From: Synechococcaceae cyanobacterium
Lineage (GTDB): Bacteria > Cyanobacteriota > Cyanobacteriia > PCC-6307 > Cyanobiaceae
Direction: 5' to 3'
DNA length: 9,659 nucleotides
Assembly: GCA_947460085.1 (NCBI GenBank)
Contig: CANHGA010000063.1
Location: forward strand, 1-9,659
Position numbers and translations under genes: made by a program
Shown here: positions 1-7,207 of the stretch, piece after piece
Numbering within the stretch: the stretch's first letter is position 1
How the letters are laid out: every line of letters begins with the position of its first letter
The notes under the pieces: model-generated
Databases searched by the model: none
Told to the model about the DNA's origin: nothing
Seen by the model: only the letters and a program-made list of their open reading frames with translations

Positions 1-1952
1 AGGCGCGGCGGGAGCGGCGCGATCGGCTGCAAGACCTGGTGCGTCGCTACAGCGCCCTGCTGCAGGACAGCGTGGTTTCGGAGCGCCACGGACGCCCCGT
101 CTTGGCGGTGAGGGCGGGGGCCGCCAGCCAGCTGCCTGGCCTGGTGCACGACAGTTCGGCCTCCGGCAACACGGTGTTTGTGGAGCCCCAGGCGGTGATC
201 GCCCTGGGCAATCGCATCCGCGAGCTGGAGGGCAAAGAGCGCGACCTGGAGCTGGCGGTGCTCCGCGAACTGAGCGGCCTGGTGGGGGCGGATGGGGAGT
301 CCCTTCAACTGCTGCAGTTGATTTTGGTGCGCCTGGATTTCGCCCTGGCCCGGGCCCGCTACGGCCAATGGTTGGGTGCGATGCGGCCGGAGCTGTCCAA
401 GGAGCCCAGCGCCGGCTTTGAGCTCAAGGATCTGCGCCACCCCTTGCTGCTGTGGCAGCGGAAGCGCGAGGGCGGCCATCCCGTGGTGCCGGTCACCATC
501 AGCGTGGGCGAATCCCTGCGGGTGGTGGCGATCACGGGGCCGAATACGGGCGGTAAAACCGTGGGCCTGAAAAGTGTTGGGCTCGCGGCACTGATGGCCC
601 GAGCGGGCTTGTTTCTTCCCTGCACCGGCTCGCCGCGCCTGCCCTGGTGCGCCCAGGTGCTCGCCGACATTGGCGACGAGCAGTCGCTGCAGCAAAACCT
701 CTCCACCTTCAGTGGTCACATTCGCCGCATCGCCCGCATCCTGGAGGCCTTGCCTGAGCCAGGCGGGTTGGCGGATCTCGGCGGAGTGCCCGGGCCTGGA
801 GCATCCCTGGTGTTGCTCGATGAGGTGGGGGCAGGCACCGATCCGGTGGAGGGTTCGGCCCTGGCCACGGCCTTGCTCAAACACCTGGCCGATCGGGCCC
901 GGCTCACGATCGCCACCACCCATTTCGGCGAGCTCAAGGCCCTCAAGTACGCCGATCCCCGTTTTGAAAATGCTTCGGTGGCCTTCGATGTGGAGACCCT
1001 CTCTCCCACCTACAAGCTGCAATGGGGGATTCCAGGCCGCAGCAATGCCCTGGCGATTGCGGGCCGGCTAGGGCTGAGCGAAGCGGTTTTGCACCAGGCC
1101 GCCGCCCAGCTGGCTCCCCTGGGGGAAGGGGAGGTGAACCAGGTGATTGCTGGCCTCGAAGACCAGCGTCAGCGCCAACAGGAGGCGGCCGAGGAAGCCG
1201 CCGTCCTGTTGGCCCGCACGGAGCTCCTGCACGAGGAGTTGCTGTTGCGCTGGCAGGAGCAAAAGGAGCAGAGCGCCGAATTGCAGGAGCAACGGCGTCA
1301 GCAGTTGGAGCAGTCGATCCGCAAGGGTCAGCAGGAGGTGCGCCGCATCATTCGCCGCCTGCGCCAGGGTGAGAACAGCATTGATTTGGGTGAAACCGCC
1401 CGTTTGGCGGGCCAGCGGCTCAAACGGCTGGAGCAGCAACATCGCCCCAGCCCGGAGCGCCGTGAAAACCGGGGGTGGATGCCGGCCATCGGCGATCGGG
1501 TGCGTCTTTTGGCCCTGGGTAAGGCGGCGGAGGTCTTGGCGATTGCCGCCGATGGCCAGGAGCTCACCGTGCGTTGCGGCGTGATGCGCATGACCGTGGA
1601 GCTGGCTGCCATTGAAGGGCTCCATGGCGAGAAGCCCGCGCCCCCGGAGCCCAAGCCGCAGGTCCAGGTTCAGGTACAGGGCAAGCGGGGCCTGGGCGGG
1701 CGCGGCCCGGATGTGCGCACTGAGCGCAACACCGTGGATGTGCGGGGCCTGCGGGTGCACGAAGCCGAGGCTGCGGTGGAGGAGCACCTGCGCAATGCCA
1801 ATGGTCCGGTGTGGGTGATCCACGGCGTGGGCACCGGCAAACTCAAACGGGGCCTGCGCCAGTGGCTTGAGAGCGTGCCCTACGTGGAGCGGGTCAGCGA
1901 TGCCGCCCAGGGGGATGGCGGCGGCGGCTGCAGTGTGGTGTACGTCCAATAG
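1..1952 (+). CDS. mutS2: MutS2 family ATPase/Smr nuclease, 5'-truncated by window edge
   Basis: MutS2 acts on branched DNA or on stalled and collided ribosomes, depending on the organism; it is not the mismatch-repair MutS. The reading frame (codons from base 3) is open to the window edge. About 649 codons are visible, so roughly 150 N-terminal residues of a usual ~790 are missing. Counting residues from the GTG at 39: the MutS core comes first (HDSSASGNTVFVEPQ, 38-52), then Walker A GPNTGGKT (167-174), the STFSGH signature region (222-227), Walker B LVLLDE (257-262) and the TTHFGELK His-loop. A Gln/Glu-rich coiled coil follows (about 365-470), then a Gln/Val linker (QVQVQVQ), and a C-terminal Smr domain with VDVRG and IHGVGTGKL. 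The GTG at 39 lies inside the conserved core and is not the true start. The stop is TAG. The gene converges on the ABC ATPase gene 24 bp away. Identification is firm; the N-terminus is unseen. Confidence 0.95.
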   Translation, partial: ARRERRDRLQDLVRRYSALLQDSVVSERHGRPVLAVRAGAASQLPGLVHDSSASGNTVFVEPQAVIALGNRIRELEGKERDLELAVLRELSGLVGADGESLQLLQLILVRLDFALARARYGQWLGAMRPELSKEPSAGFELKDLRHPLLLWQRKREGGHPVVPVTISVGESLRVVAITGPNTGGKTVGLKSVGLAALMARAGLFLPCTGSPRLPWCAQVLADIGDEQSLQQNLSTFSGHIRRIARILEALPEPGGLADLGGVPGPGASLVLLDEVGAGTDPVEGSALATALLKHLADRARLTIATTHFGELKALKYADPRFENASVAFDVETLSPTYKLQWGIPGRSNALAIAGRLGLSEAVLHQAAAQLAPLGEGEVNQVIAGLEDQRQRQQEAAEEAAVLLARTELLHEELLLRWQEQKEQSAELQEQRRQQLEQSIRKGQQEVRRIIRRLRQGENSIDLGETARLAGQRLKRLEQQHRPSPERRENRGWMPAIGDRVRLLALGKAAEVLAIAADGQELTVRCGVMRMTVELAAIEGLHGEKPAPPEPKPQVQVQVQGKRGLGGRGPDVRTERNTVDVRGLRVHEAEAAVEEHLRNANGPVWVIHGVGTGKLKRGLRQWLESVPYVERVSDAAQGDGGGGCSVVYVQ

Positions 1953-1976
1953 GCATCACGGCCCAGGGCAGGTCGC

Positions 1977-3203
1977 TTAATGCAGGCTGGGCAGCATCGG
2001 CTCGGGATTTGGGGTTGGGGGCAAGGCCAACGCTTCCCCTTCGCTATCGAACAGCCGCCAGCCGCTGGGATCGATGTCCAGGTGAATCGTTGATGCGGCA
2101 GTCATGCGTTCGTCCGGCCCCACCCGCACCTGCACCAGGTGGCCGCCGTCAAGCAGTTTGCAGGTGACCAGCTGTTCATTGCCCAGGGCTTCGCAATGGC
2201 TGACCTCAGCGCTCAAGTTGCGATTGGTGGCTGGGGCAAGGCGCAGGTGCTCGGGGCGCAGGCCGGCAGTAAGGGCCTGGCCGGTGCGGCTTGCCATGGC
2301 ATCGGCCAGGGGGCCTGGAACGCTGAACTTTTTGCTGCCAAGTTGCAGTTGGCCGGCTCCGATCACCTGGGCCGGCAGCAGGTTCATGGGCGGGCTACCG
2401 ATGAATTGGGCCACGAACAGATTGGCGGGCCATTGATAGAGCTGCAGGGGGGTGCCCAGCTGCTGCAGCCGGCCGCCATTGAGCACGGCAATGCGGTGGC
2501 CCATGGTCATGGCCTCCACCTGGTCGTGGGTCACGTAGAGCGTGGTGGTGCCAAGCCGCCGTTGCAGCTCCACGATTTGGGCCCGGGTGCCGGTGCGCAA
2601 CTTGGCATCCAGATTGCTGAGCGGCTCATCCATCAGAAACACCGCCGGTTGGCGGGCAATGGCCCGGCCCAGGGCCACGCGCTGCTTCTGGCCGCCGGAG
2701 AGCTCCTTGGGTAGCCGCTCCAGCAGGGGTTCCAGCTCCAGGGTGGCGGCCACCTCCTGAATGCGGCGGCCGATCTGCTCTTCGCGCTTGGAGGGCACCC
2801 TGAGGACCCCAGGCAGCCTCCGGGTGGCGTTGTGCAGGCTGTCTTGCAGCTGCTGGAGGGCGGTGCGCGGGCGGCTGCGGCGCAATCCAAAGCCGATGTT
2901 GTCCGCCACGCTCAGGTGCGGATAGAGCGCGTAGCTCTGGAACACCATCGCCACATCCCGTTGGGCGGGGCGCAGACGGCTCACGGGCCGATCGCCCACA
3001 AAGATCTCGCCACTGCTGGGTTGGTCGAGGCCTGCGAGGAGTCGCAGCAGGGTGCTTTTACCGCAGCCGGAGGGGCCCACCAGCACCAGAAATTCCCCAT
3101 CCGCAACCTGCAGATCAAGCTGCTGCAGGACCTGCACCGGGGCCCCCTGGGGCCGGCGGGACGGGAAGGTCTTGCTGACCTGCTGGAATCGAACCTCGGC
3201 CAA
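1977..3203 (-). CDS. MalK/UgpC-type sugar ABC importer ATPase
   Basis: This is the cytoplasmic ATPase of a CUT1-type carbohydrate importer, the family of MalK, UgpC, MsmX and cyanobacterial GgtA. I chose the TTG at 3201-3203 (408 aa, beginning MAEVRFQQVSKTF) because GGGAG lies 5 bases upstream and family members begin at this point; an upstream TTG at 3236 would add 11 residues but has poor SD support. In this numbering: Walker A GPSGCGKST (43-51), Q-loop Gln 89, signature LSGGQ (168-172), Walker B VFLMDE (188-193), switch His 226. A C-terminal TOBE/OB regulatory region follows, with FIGSPPMNLLP (267-277) and GLRPEHLRL (314-322). The helical subdomain carries about 25 extra residues (about 113-138) compared with E. 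coli MalK. No permease or binding-protein gene is adjacent, so it probably serves a transporter encoded elsewhere. The substrate cannot be deduced; glucosylglycerol, sucrose or other sugars are possible. Confidence 0.9.
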   Translation of the reverse strand: MAEVRFQQVSKTFPSRRPQGAPVQVLQQLDLQVADGEFLVLVGPSGCGKSTLLRLLAGLDQPSSGEIFVGDRPVSRLRPAQRDVAMVFQSYALYPHLSVADNIGFGLRRSRPRTALQQLQDSLHNATRRLPGVLRVPSKREEQIGRRIQEVAATLELEPLLERLPKELSGGQKQRVALGRAIARQPAVFLMDEPLSNLDAKLRTGTRAQIVELQRRLGTTTLYVTHDQVEAMTMGHRIAVLNGGRLQQLGTPLQLYQWPANLFVAQFIGSPPMNLLPAQVIGAGQLQLGSKKFSVPGPLADAMASRTGQALTAGLRPEHLRLAPATNRNLSAEVSHCEALGNEQLVTCKLLDGGHLVQVRVGPDERMTAASTIHLDIDPSGWRLFDSEGEALALPPTPNPEPMLPSLH

Positions 3204-3253
3204 ACGGGCTCCCAAGAGGGCTCTAGGTGGCCGCAATCCTAGGTTTGTCCGTA
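3204..3253. promoter_or_regulatory. Divergent intergenic region, sugar ATPase / obgE
   Basis: This 50 bp lies between two outward-facing starts and should hold 5' signals for both genes. It contains two direct copies of CTAGGT (3223-3228 and 3239-3244, 16 bases apart); the second is part of the palindrome CCTAGG (3238-3243). I find no convincing paired -10/-35 boxes on either strand. At least one promoter may lie inside the opposing coding region. The call rests on gene orientation, not on a recognised motif. Confidence 0.3.
3209..3213 (-). promoter_or_regulatory. Shine-Dalgarno site deciding the sugar-ATPase start
   Basis: On the minus strand the sequence reads GGGAG, then CCCGT, then TTG. 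This purine core 5 bases before the TTG at 3201-3203 is the best ribosome binding site near the gene's N-terminus. The TTG codons further upstream (at 3236 and 3215) lack a comparable site at good spacing. It supports the shorter protein starting MAEVRF. Confidence 0.55.
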
Positions 3254-4252
3254 ATGCAATTCATTGATCAGGCCAGGATTGCCGTCAAGGCTGGCCGCGG
3301 CGGGGATGGAATCGTGGCTTTTCGCCGCGAGAAATACGTGCCAGCGGGCGGCCCATCCGGCGGGGATGGCGGCCGGGGAGCCGACGTGCTCCTACTGGCT
3401 GACAGCAACCTCCAAACCCTGCTGGACTTCAAGTACAAGCGGATCTTCGAGGCCATTGATGGCCGCCGGGGCGGTCCGAACCGCTGCACCGGAGCCAGTG
3501 GCGACCACCTCGTGATCAAGGTGCCCTGTGGCACGGAGGTCCGGGATACCCGTACGGGCATCCTGCTGGGCGACCTCACCAACCAGGGGGATACGTTGTT
3601 GGTGGCAGCGGGGGGCCGCGGTGGCCTCGGCAATGCCCACTACCTCAGCAACCGCAACCGGGCGCCGGAAAAGTTCACCGAGGGCAAGGAGGGCGAACAG
3701 TGGATGCTCCAGTTGGAACTGAAGCTGCTGGCTGAAGTGGGGATCATCGGCTTGCCCAACGCCGGGAAGAGCACCCTGATTTCGGTGCTGTCTGCCGCAC
3801 GCCCCAAAATTGCCGATTACCCCTTCACCACCTTGGTTCCCAACCTGGGCGTGGTGCGTAGGCCCAGTGGTGATGGCACGGTGTTTGCCGACATTCCGGG
3901 CCTGATTGCTGGAGCTGCCCAGGGGGCAGGGTTGGGGCACGATTTTCTGCGCCACATCGAGCGCACCAGGCTGTTGATCCACCTGATCGATGCCAGTAGC
4001 CCCGAGGTGCTCGAGGATTTGAAGGTGGTGGAACGGGAACTGGCTGCCTATGGCCATGGCCTCAATGCCCGTCCCCGACTGGTCGCCCTCAACAAGATCG
4101 AATTGCTCGATCCTGAGGAGTTGGCGGAGTTGCGCAACCAGGTGCAGGACCACGTGGGCCTGCCCGTCCATGCGATTTCAGCAGCCGCTTCCCAAAACCT
4201 CAAAGGGCTGCTGGATGCGGTGTGGCTCCAACTGGGGATCCCCGATCTCTAA
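3254..4252 (+). CDS. obgE: Obg/CgtA family GTPase, ribosome assembly
   Basis: Obg is an essential GTPase that binds the 50S precursor and links ribosome assembly to nucleotide status. I chose the ATG at 3254 (332 aa, MQFIDQARIAVKAGRGGDG), which matches the usual Obg N-terminus; a GTG at 3227 in frame would add nine unconserved residues. The glycine-rich Obg fold covers about residues 1-158, with FRREKYVPAGGPSGGDGG and later GGRGGLGNAHY. The G domain has G1 GLPNAGKS (166-173), the switch I DYPFTT region (188-193), G3 DIPG (213-216), G4 NKIE (280-283) and the G5 region AISAA (307-311). The protein ends right after the G domain, so it lacks the C-terminal OCT extension of many bacterial Obg proteins, consistent with the short cyanobacterial form. 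SD support is weak (AGG about 10 bases upstream). It is divergent from the sugar ATPase gene and converges on the CP12-like gene with only 12 bp between stop codons. Confidence 0.97.
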   Translation: MQFIDQARIAVKAGRGGDGIVAFRREKYVPAGGPSGGDGGRGADVLLLADSNLQTLLDFKYKRIFEAIDGRRGGPNRCTGASGDHLVIKVPCGTEVRDTRTGILLGDLTNQGDTLLVAAGGRGGLGNAHYLSNRNRAPEKFTEGKEGEQWMLQLELKLLAEVGIIGLPNAGKSTLISVLSAARPKIADYPFTTLVPNLGVVRRPSGDGTVFADIPGLIAGAAQGAGLGHDFLRHIERTRLLIHLIDASSPEVLEDLKVVERELAAYGHGLNARPRLVALNKIELLDPEELAELRNQVQDHVGLPVHAISAAASQNLKGLLDAVWLQLGIPDL

Positions 4253-4267
4253 GCCCCAGGGGGCTTA
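4250..4267. terminator. Perfect palindrome spanning two convergent stop codons
   Basis: TAAGCCCCAGGGGGCTTA is an 18-base sequence with perfect dyad symmetry about a central AG. As RNA it can form a 7-bp GC-rich stem with a 4-base loop. Its first three bases are the obgE TAA and its last three are the complement of the CP12-like gene's TAA. It would fold in either transcript, so a bidirectional terminator or 3'-end stabiliser is the natural reading. No T-run follows on either strand, so classical intrinsic termination would be inefficient. Confidence 0.5.
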
Positions 4268-4483
4268 GTCGTCGTAGACGCGGCACTCGGGGGCTTCAGG
4301 GTTGAGGTCGCAGTAGACCTCGAGGGGTGAGGGGTCGTGGCTGTCCTCGGGATGGTGCTCCTTGTATTCCTTGAGCCCTTGGAGCTCTTCTTCCAGGTGG
4401 CGAACCTTTGCCATATCGCCAGCGGCCCGGGCCGCCTCGATTTCGGATTGGTCCTTCTGGATGTGCTCGTCGATGTTGTTCAT
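4265..4483 (-). CDS. CP12-like small protein, lacking the N-terminal cysteine pair
   Basis: CP12 is a redox-responsive, largely disordered protein that holds GAPDH and phosphoribulokinase in an inactive complex in the dark. This 72-residue protein starts at ATG 4483. Its C-terminal third is a clear CP12 signature: PLEVYCDLNPEAPECRVYDD, with Cys 58 and Cys 67 forming the pair expected to form the GAPDH-binding loop. The first 50 residues are charged and predicted helical (IEAARAAGDMAKVRHLEEEL). They contain no cysteine, and I see no AWD-type motif of canonical CP12. It is therefore a CP12 variant, perhaps with a GAPDH-tail function only or a different partner. No good Shine-Dalgarno sequence precedes the ATG. 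It lies 114 bp downstream of the ABC-F gene on the same strand and converges on obgE. CP12 family membership is firm; the Calvin-cycle role is inferred. Confidence 0.88.
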   Translation of the reverse strand: MNNIDEHIQKDQSEIEAARAAGDMAKVRHLEEELQGLKEYKEHHPEDSHDPSPLEVYCDLNPEAPECRVYDD

Positions 4484-4516
4484 TCGGTTACCGGTTGGCT
4501 AAGACCGGAGCTCATC

Positions 4517-4546
4517 GCGGCCCACCATACGGGTCCTGGCGGCCCA
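4517..4546. repeat. Direct repeat upstream of the CP12-like gene
   Basis: GCGGCCCA occurs at 4517-4524 and again at 4539-4546, 22 bases apart start to start, about two helical turns. The pair lies 34-63 bases upstream of the CP12-like ATG, in the 114-bp gap after the ABC-F stop. This could be a regulator site or chance in GC-rich DNA. The rest of the gap (4484-4597) holds no gene and no clear promoter, apart from a 5-bp inverted repeat (CCGGT/ACCGG) at 4491-4508 just before the ATG. Confidence 0.3.
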
Positions 4547-4597
4547 TGGGGCTTTGTGTCCTCTGCCGCTGACCTGGGAGCACTCCATCGGGCCCGT

Positions 4598-6547
4598 TCA
4601 ACTGGCGAGTTCGCTGAGCGCCAGCCAACGCTCCTCGCCCGCATCGATTTGGGCACTGAGGCCGGCCAGTTCAGCGGTTAGGCCTTCCAGGGCGGTGTAA
4701 TCACTGCCCCCGCTGCCCAGCTCCTGCTGCAACGCCGTGCGGCGGGCCTCCCATGCCGGCAGGTTGGTCTCGAGGCTTTCCAGCTCCCGGCTTTCCTTGA
4801 AGCTCCGGCGCCTGGGTTGGGCCGGTTTCTGGTTGGCGGGTTTGTGGGTGGTTGGGCTTGGTGGGGTGTTGGTGGAGCCGGTTGTGCTGGTTTTGGTTGG
4901 GTTGGGAGCGGCTGGGGCCTGCTTGCTCCCAGCTGCCTGTTTGCTCGCGTTGGCTTCGAGGTAGGCGCTGTAGTTGCCTTCAAAGCGTTGGAGGGTTCCA
5001 GCCTCGAAGCTGAACAGCCGATCCACGGTGCGATCCAGGAAGTAGCGGTCGTGGGAGACCACCACCACGCAACCGCGAAAATCTTCGAGGAAGTCCTCGA
5101 GCACGCTCAGGGTGTTGACGTCGAGGTCGTTGGTGGGTTCATCGAGCAACAACACGTTGGGCGCTTCGATCAGGAGCCGGCACAAATGCAGGCGCCGCCG
5201 CTCACCGCCGGAGAGCTTGCCCACGGGCTGGTGTTGTTGGGCCGGCGGGAAGAGGAAGCGCTCGAGCAGCTGGGAGGCGTTGAGTTCCACCCCGTCCACC
5301 GTCACGCGGCTGGCGGCATCGGTGACCACGTCGATCACCTTGCGCTCGGGCTTGAGCAACACATCGCTGTGTTGGTCGAAGTAGGCCAGTTTCACGGTGG
5401 AACCAAGCTCCAGGCTGCCGCTGGTGGGCTGTCGGCGGCCGGCGATCACCTCCAGCAGGCTCGATTTGCCCGCCCCATTGGGGCCAATGATGCCGATGCG
5501 ATCTTCGGGGCTGAAGTCGTAACTGAACTGGCGCAGCAAGGTTTTTTGCTCCTCGCCCTCGCCAACGGTGACGCAGAGCTCTTCGGCCGTGATGGCGCGT
5601 TTCCCCAGGCGGCGGCTGGCCGTGGCCAGGCTGACCTGACCCTTGGCTTGGCGCAGGGGGGCCTCTTGCATCGCCTCAATCCGCTGGATGCGGGCTTTTT
5701 GCTTGGTGCTCCTGGCCTTAGGACCCTTTTTCAGCCATTCCAGTTCCCGTCGCAGGGTGCCCTTGAACTTGGCGGCTGAGGCCGCGGCGGAGGCCTCTTC
5801 TTCGGCTTTGTGGCCGAGATAGGTGGCGTAGTTGCCCTCGTAATGGCGGGCTTCGCCCCGATCCACCTCCACGATCCGCCGGGTGACCCGATCGAGAAAA
5901 TAGCGATCGTGGGTGACAAGCACCAGGGCCCCGCGAAAACGCTCCAGAAAGCTCTGTAGCCACTCGACCCCATGGGCATCGAGGTGGTTGGTGGGTTCAT
6001 CCAGCAGCAACACGTCGGGATCGGCCACCAGGGCAGCGGCCAGGGCCACCCGCTTGCGATAGCCCCCGGAGAGGTCGCCCACCCGCCGCTGGCCATCGCT
6101 GATGCCAAGCCGCTCCAGCACTTCCTGGCACTGGTGCTCGAGATCCCAGGCATTCAGGGCGTCCATGCGGCCCTGCAGATCGCCGAGCTGGGCCAGGAGG
6201 GTGGAATTGTCGGGGGCATCGGCCACGGCTTGGCTGAGCCCCAGGTACTGGCGCATCAGCGTCATTTTTTCGCCGCTGCCGGCGAACACCTCCTCGAGCA
6301 CGGTGCGCTCTTCATCCAACTCGGGTTCCTGGTCCACTAGCACCACCCGGGTTCGCGGCGCACAGCGGCGGGAACCTTCCCCCAGGGGCTCTACCCCTGC
6401 CAGCACCTTGAGCAGGGTCGATTTACCCGCCCCATTGGCGCCGATCAGGCCGAGCCGATCCCCCTCGCCGATGTGCAGGGTGAGGTCAGCAAACAGGGTG
6501 CGGATGCCGAAGTCCTTGCCCGCACCAACCAGGCTGATCAAACTCAA
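4598..6547 (-). CDS. uup: ABC-F family ATPase, Uup-like
   Basis: ABC-F proteins are soluble twin-ATPase proteins that act on ribosomes rather than in membranes; Uup-type members affect translation and transposon excision. This one has 649 residues. Domain 1: Walker A GANGAGKS (36-43), signature LSGGY (159-163), Walker B VLLLDE (179-184). The inter-domain linker includes RRELEWLKKGPKARSTKQKA (266-285), typical of Uup. Domain 2: Walker A GPNGAGKS (355-362), signature LSGGE (445-449), Walker B VLLLDE (465-470). A low-complexity Pro/Thr/Lys tether (about 535-580) leads to a short C-terminal coiled coil (about 582-646), also Uup-like. There are no membrane segments. The start is TTG at 6545-6547, supported by AGGAGG 7 bases upstream. 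It overlaps the membrane-protein stop by 4 bases, so the two are probably co-translated. The ABC-F class is certain; the Uup subtype is likely. Confidence 0.93.
   Translation of the reverse strand: MSLISLVGAGKDFGIRTLFADLTLHIGEGDRLGLIGANGAGKSTLLKVLAGVEPLGEGSRRCAPRTRVVLVDQEPELDEERTVLEEVFAGSGEKMTLMRQYLGLSQAVADAPDNSTLLAQLGDLQGRMDALNAWDLEHQCQEVLERLGISDGQRRVGDLSGGYRKRVALAAALVADPDVLLLDEPTNHLDAHGVEWLQSFLERFRGALVLVTHDRYFLDRVTRRIVEVDRGEARHYEGNYATYLGHKAEEEASAAASAAKFKGTLRRELEWLKKGPKARSTKQKARIQRIEAMQEAPLRQAKGQVSLATASRRLGKRAITAEELCVTVGEGEEQKTLLRQFSYDFSPEDRIGIIGPNGAGKSSLLEVIAGRRQPTSGSLELGSTVKLAYFDQHSDVLLKPERKVIDVVTDAASRVTVDGVELNASQLLERFLFPPAQQHQPVGKLSGGERRRLHLCRLLIEAPNVLLLDEPTNDLDVNTLSVLEDFLEDFRGCVVVVSHDRYFLDRTVDRLFSFEAGTLQRFEGNYSAYLEANASKQAAGSKQAPAAPNPTKTSTTGSTNTPPSPTTHKPANQKPAQPRRRSFKESRELESLETNLPAWEARRTALQQELGSGGSDYTALEGLTAELAGLSAQIDAGEERWLALSELAS
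4838..4866 (+). other. G-quadruplex motif in the ABC-F gene (template strand)
   Basis: Four G-runs on the plus strand fit the G3+N1-7 pattern: GGG 4838-4840, GGG 4846-4848, GGG 4854-4856 and GGGG 4863-4866, with loops of 5, 5 and 6 bases. It lies in the segment that encodes the Pro/Thr-rich tether of the ABC-F protein, whose transcript is C-rich. The plus strand is the template for that gene, so the structure would form in template DNA and not in the mRNA. Three further G-runs follow at 4899-4917. Confidence 0.6.
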
Positions 6548-7206
6548 TGGGTGGCCTCCTGTTGGGCCTTGAGGTGGGCAAAAACGCTCTTGTCGCCCAC
6601 ATCAGCCGCTGCTGGCATGGGGAACTTGCGCAGACATAACACCAGCATGAGGGCCGTTTCAAAACCAAGGATTTGCAGGCACAGAACGGGGCTCAGCAGC
6701 CCTAGCCAATAGCCCAACAGGGCAATTGGGAGCAGCAGGGTGATCCCGATCGCCTCAGCCCGGCGAAAACAGAAAAACTCCTTGAACCCAATCCCCGCAA
6801 GGGCTGCAAAGAAGGGTCCAATCGCCAGCACCCACAGCCGCTGGTCCGCCATGGCCGGCAGCATGGCGTCTGGGCCAGCCTGCCAGGCCAAGACCAGCCA
6901 ACCCAGGCAGCCCACCAGCCAAAACAACTGCAGGGCCTGGTGCAACGGTTTGAGATAGATGTGAATCCAGCGCAGGGCCAGGCCCAGGCCCAGGGCCATC
7001 ACGATCAGCCAGGGCCAGAGGTCGCTGGGCCCAAGGCTCAGGAGCTGGAGCAGGAGTCCCAGTTGGCCGAGGGCAACGGCGGTGAGGGCCAGCCGGTAGC
7101 CGAGGACCTCCCGCCGGTCTTGGGCCTCGATGCGAAAGGGGCCATAGACCCCTTCGTAGACGGGGTCGTCCATCAGGGAATCGCTCACTCGATCACCATC
7201 GCTCAT
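6544..7206 (-). CDS. DUF2301-like integral membrane protein, function unknown
   Basis: A 220-residue protein of unknown function starting at ATG 7206. A short hydrophilic N-terminus with DDPVYEGVYGPFRIE (13-27) precedes about six hydrophobic segments, near residues 36-58, 63-80, 92-110, 123-141, 152-172 and 175-193. A conserved-looking loop GIGFKEFFCFRRAEA (138-152) sits between the fourth and fifth. A hydrophilic tail (about 196-220) follows. The opening motif and the KEFFCF loop match what I recall of the cyanobacterial DUF2301 family; this assignment is from memory. It begins 21 bp after the glutathione transferase stop and overlaps the ABC-F start by 4 bases, so it is the middle gene of a probable three-gene operon. 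The start is supported by extended complementarity to the 16S 3' end. I can assign no activity. Confidence 0.85.
   Translation of the reverse strand: MSDGDRVSDSLMDDPVYEGVYGPFRIEAQDRREVLGYRLALTAVALGQLGLLLQLLSLGPSDLWPWLIVMALGLGLALRWIHIYLKPLHQALQLFWLVGCLGWLVLAWQAGPDAMLPAMADQRLWVLAIGPFFAALAGIGFKEFFCFRRAEAIGITLLLPIALLGYWLGLLSPVLCLQILGFETALMLVLCLRKFPMPAAADVGDKSVFAHLKAQQEATH
6555..6560 (-). promoter_or_regulatory. Strong Shine-Dalgarno site for the ABC-F TTG start
   Basis: The minus strand reads AGGAGG, seven bases, then TTG. The site lies inside the last codons of the upstream membrane-protein gene. A perfect SD core at ideal spacing is strong evidence that the TTG at 6545-6547 is the true start and that the two genes are translationally coupled. 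Confidence 0.8.
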
Positions 7207-7207
7207 T

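Noticed and set aside
1068..1949. Long open frame (293 codons) antisense to mutS2
   Set aside because: It mirrors the codon pattern of a firmly identified gene in GC-rich DNA and its translation is His/Leu/Gln-rich with no domain. Shadow frame.
1961..1992. GCCCAG...CTGGGC dyad between mutS2 and the sugar ATPase gene as a terminator
   Set aside because: Only 6 bp with a 20-base loop and no T-run; too weak to call.
3227..3253. Upstream GTG start for obgE
   Set aside because: The nine added residues are not Obg-like, and the ATG at 3254 gives the conserved N-terminus.
4512..4547. Eleven-codon minus-strand frame upstream of the CP12-like gene as a leader peptide
   Set aside because: No SD, no regulatory codon run and no associated attenuator structure; expected by chance.
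4817..5779. Long open frame (320 codons) antisense to the ABC-F gene
   Set aside because: It lies wholly over conserved ABC-F motifs, and its Gly/Val/Trp-rich start is just the G-rich strand read out. Shadow frame.
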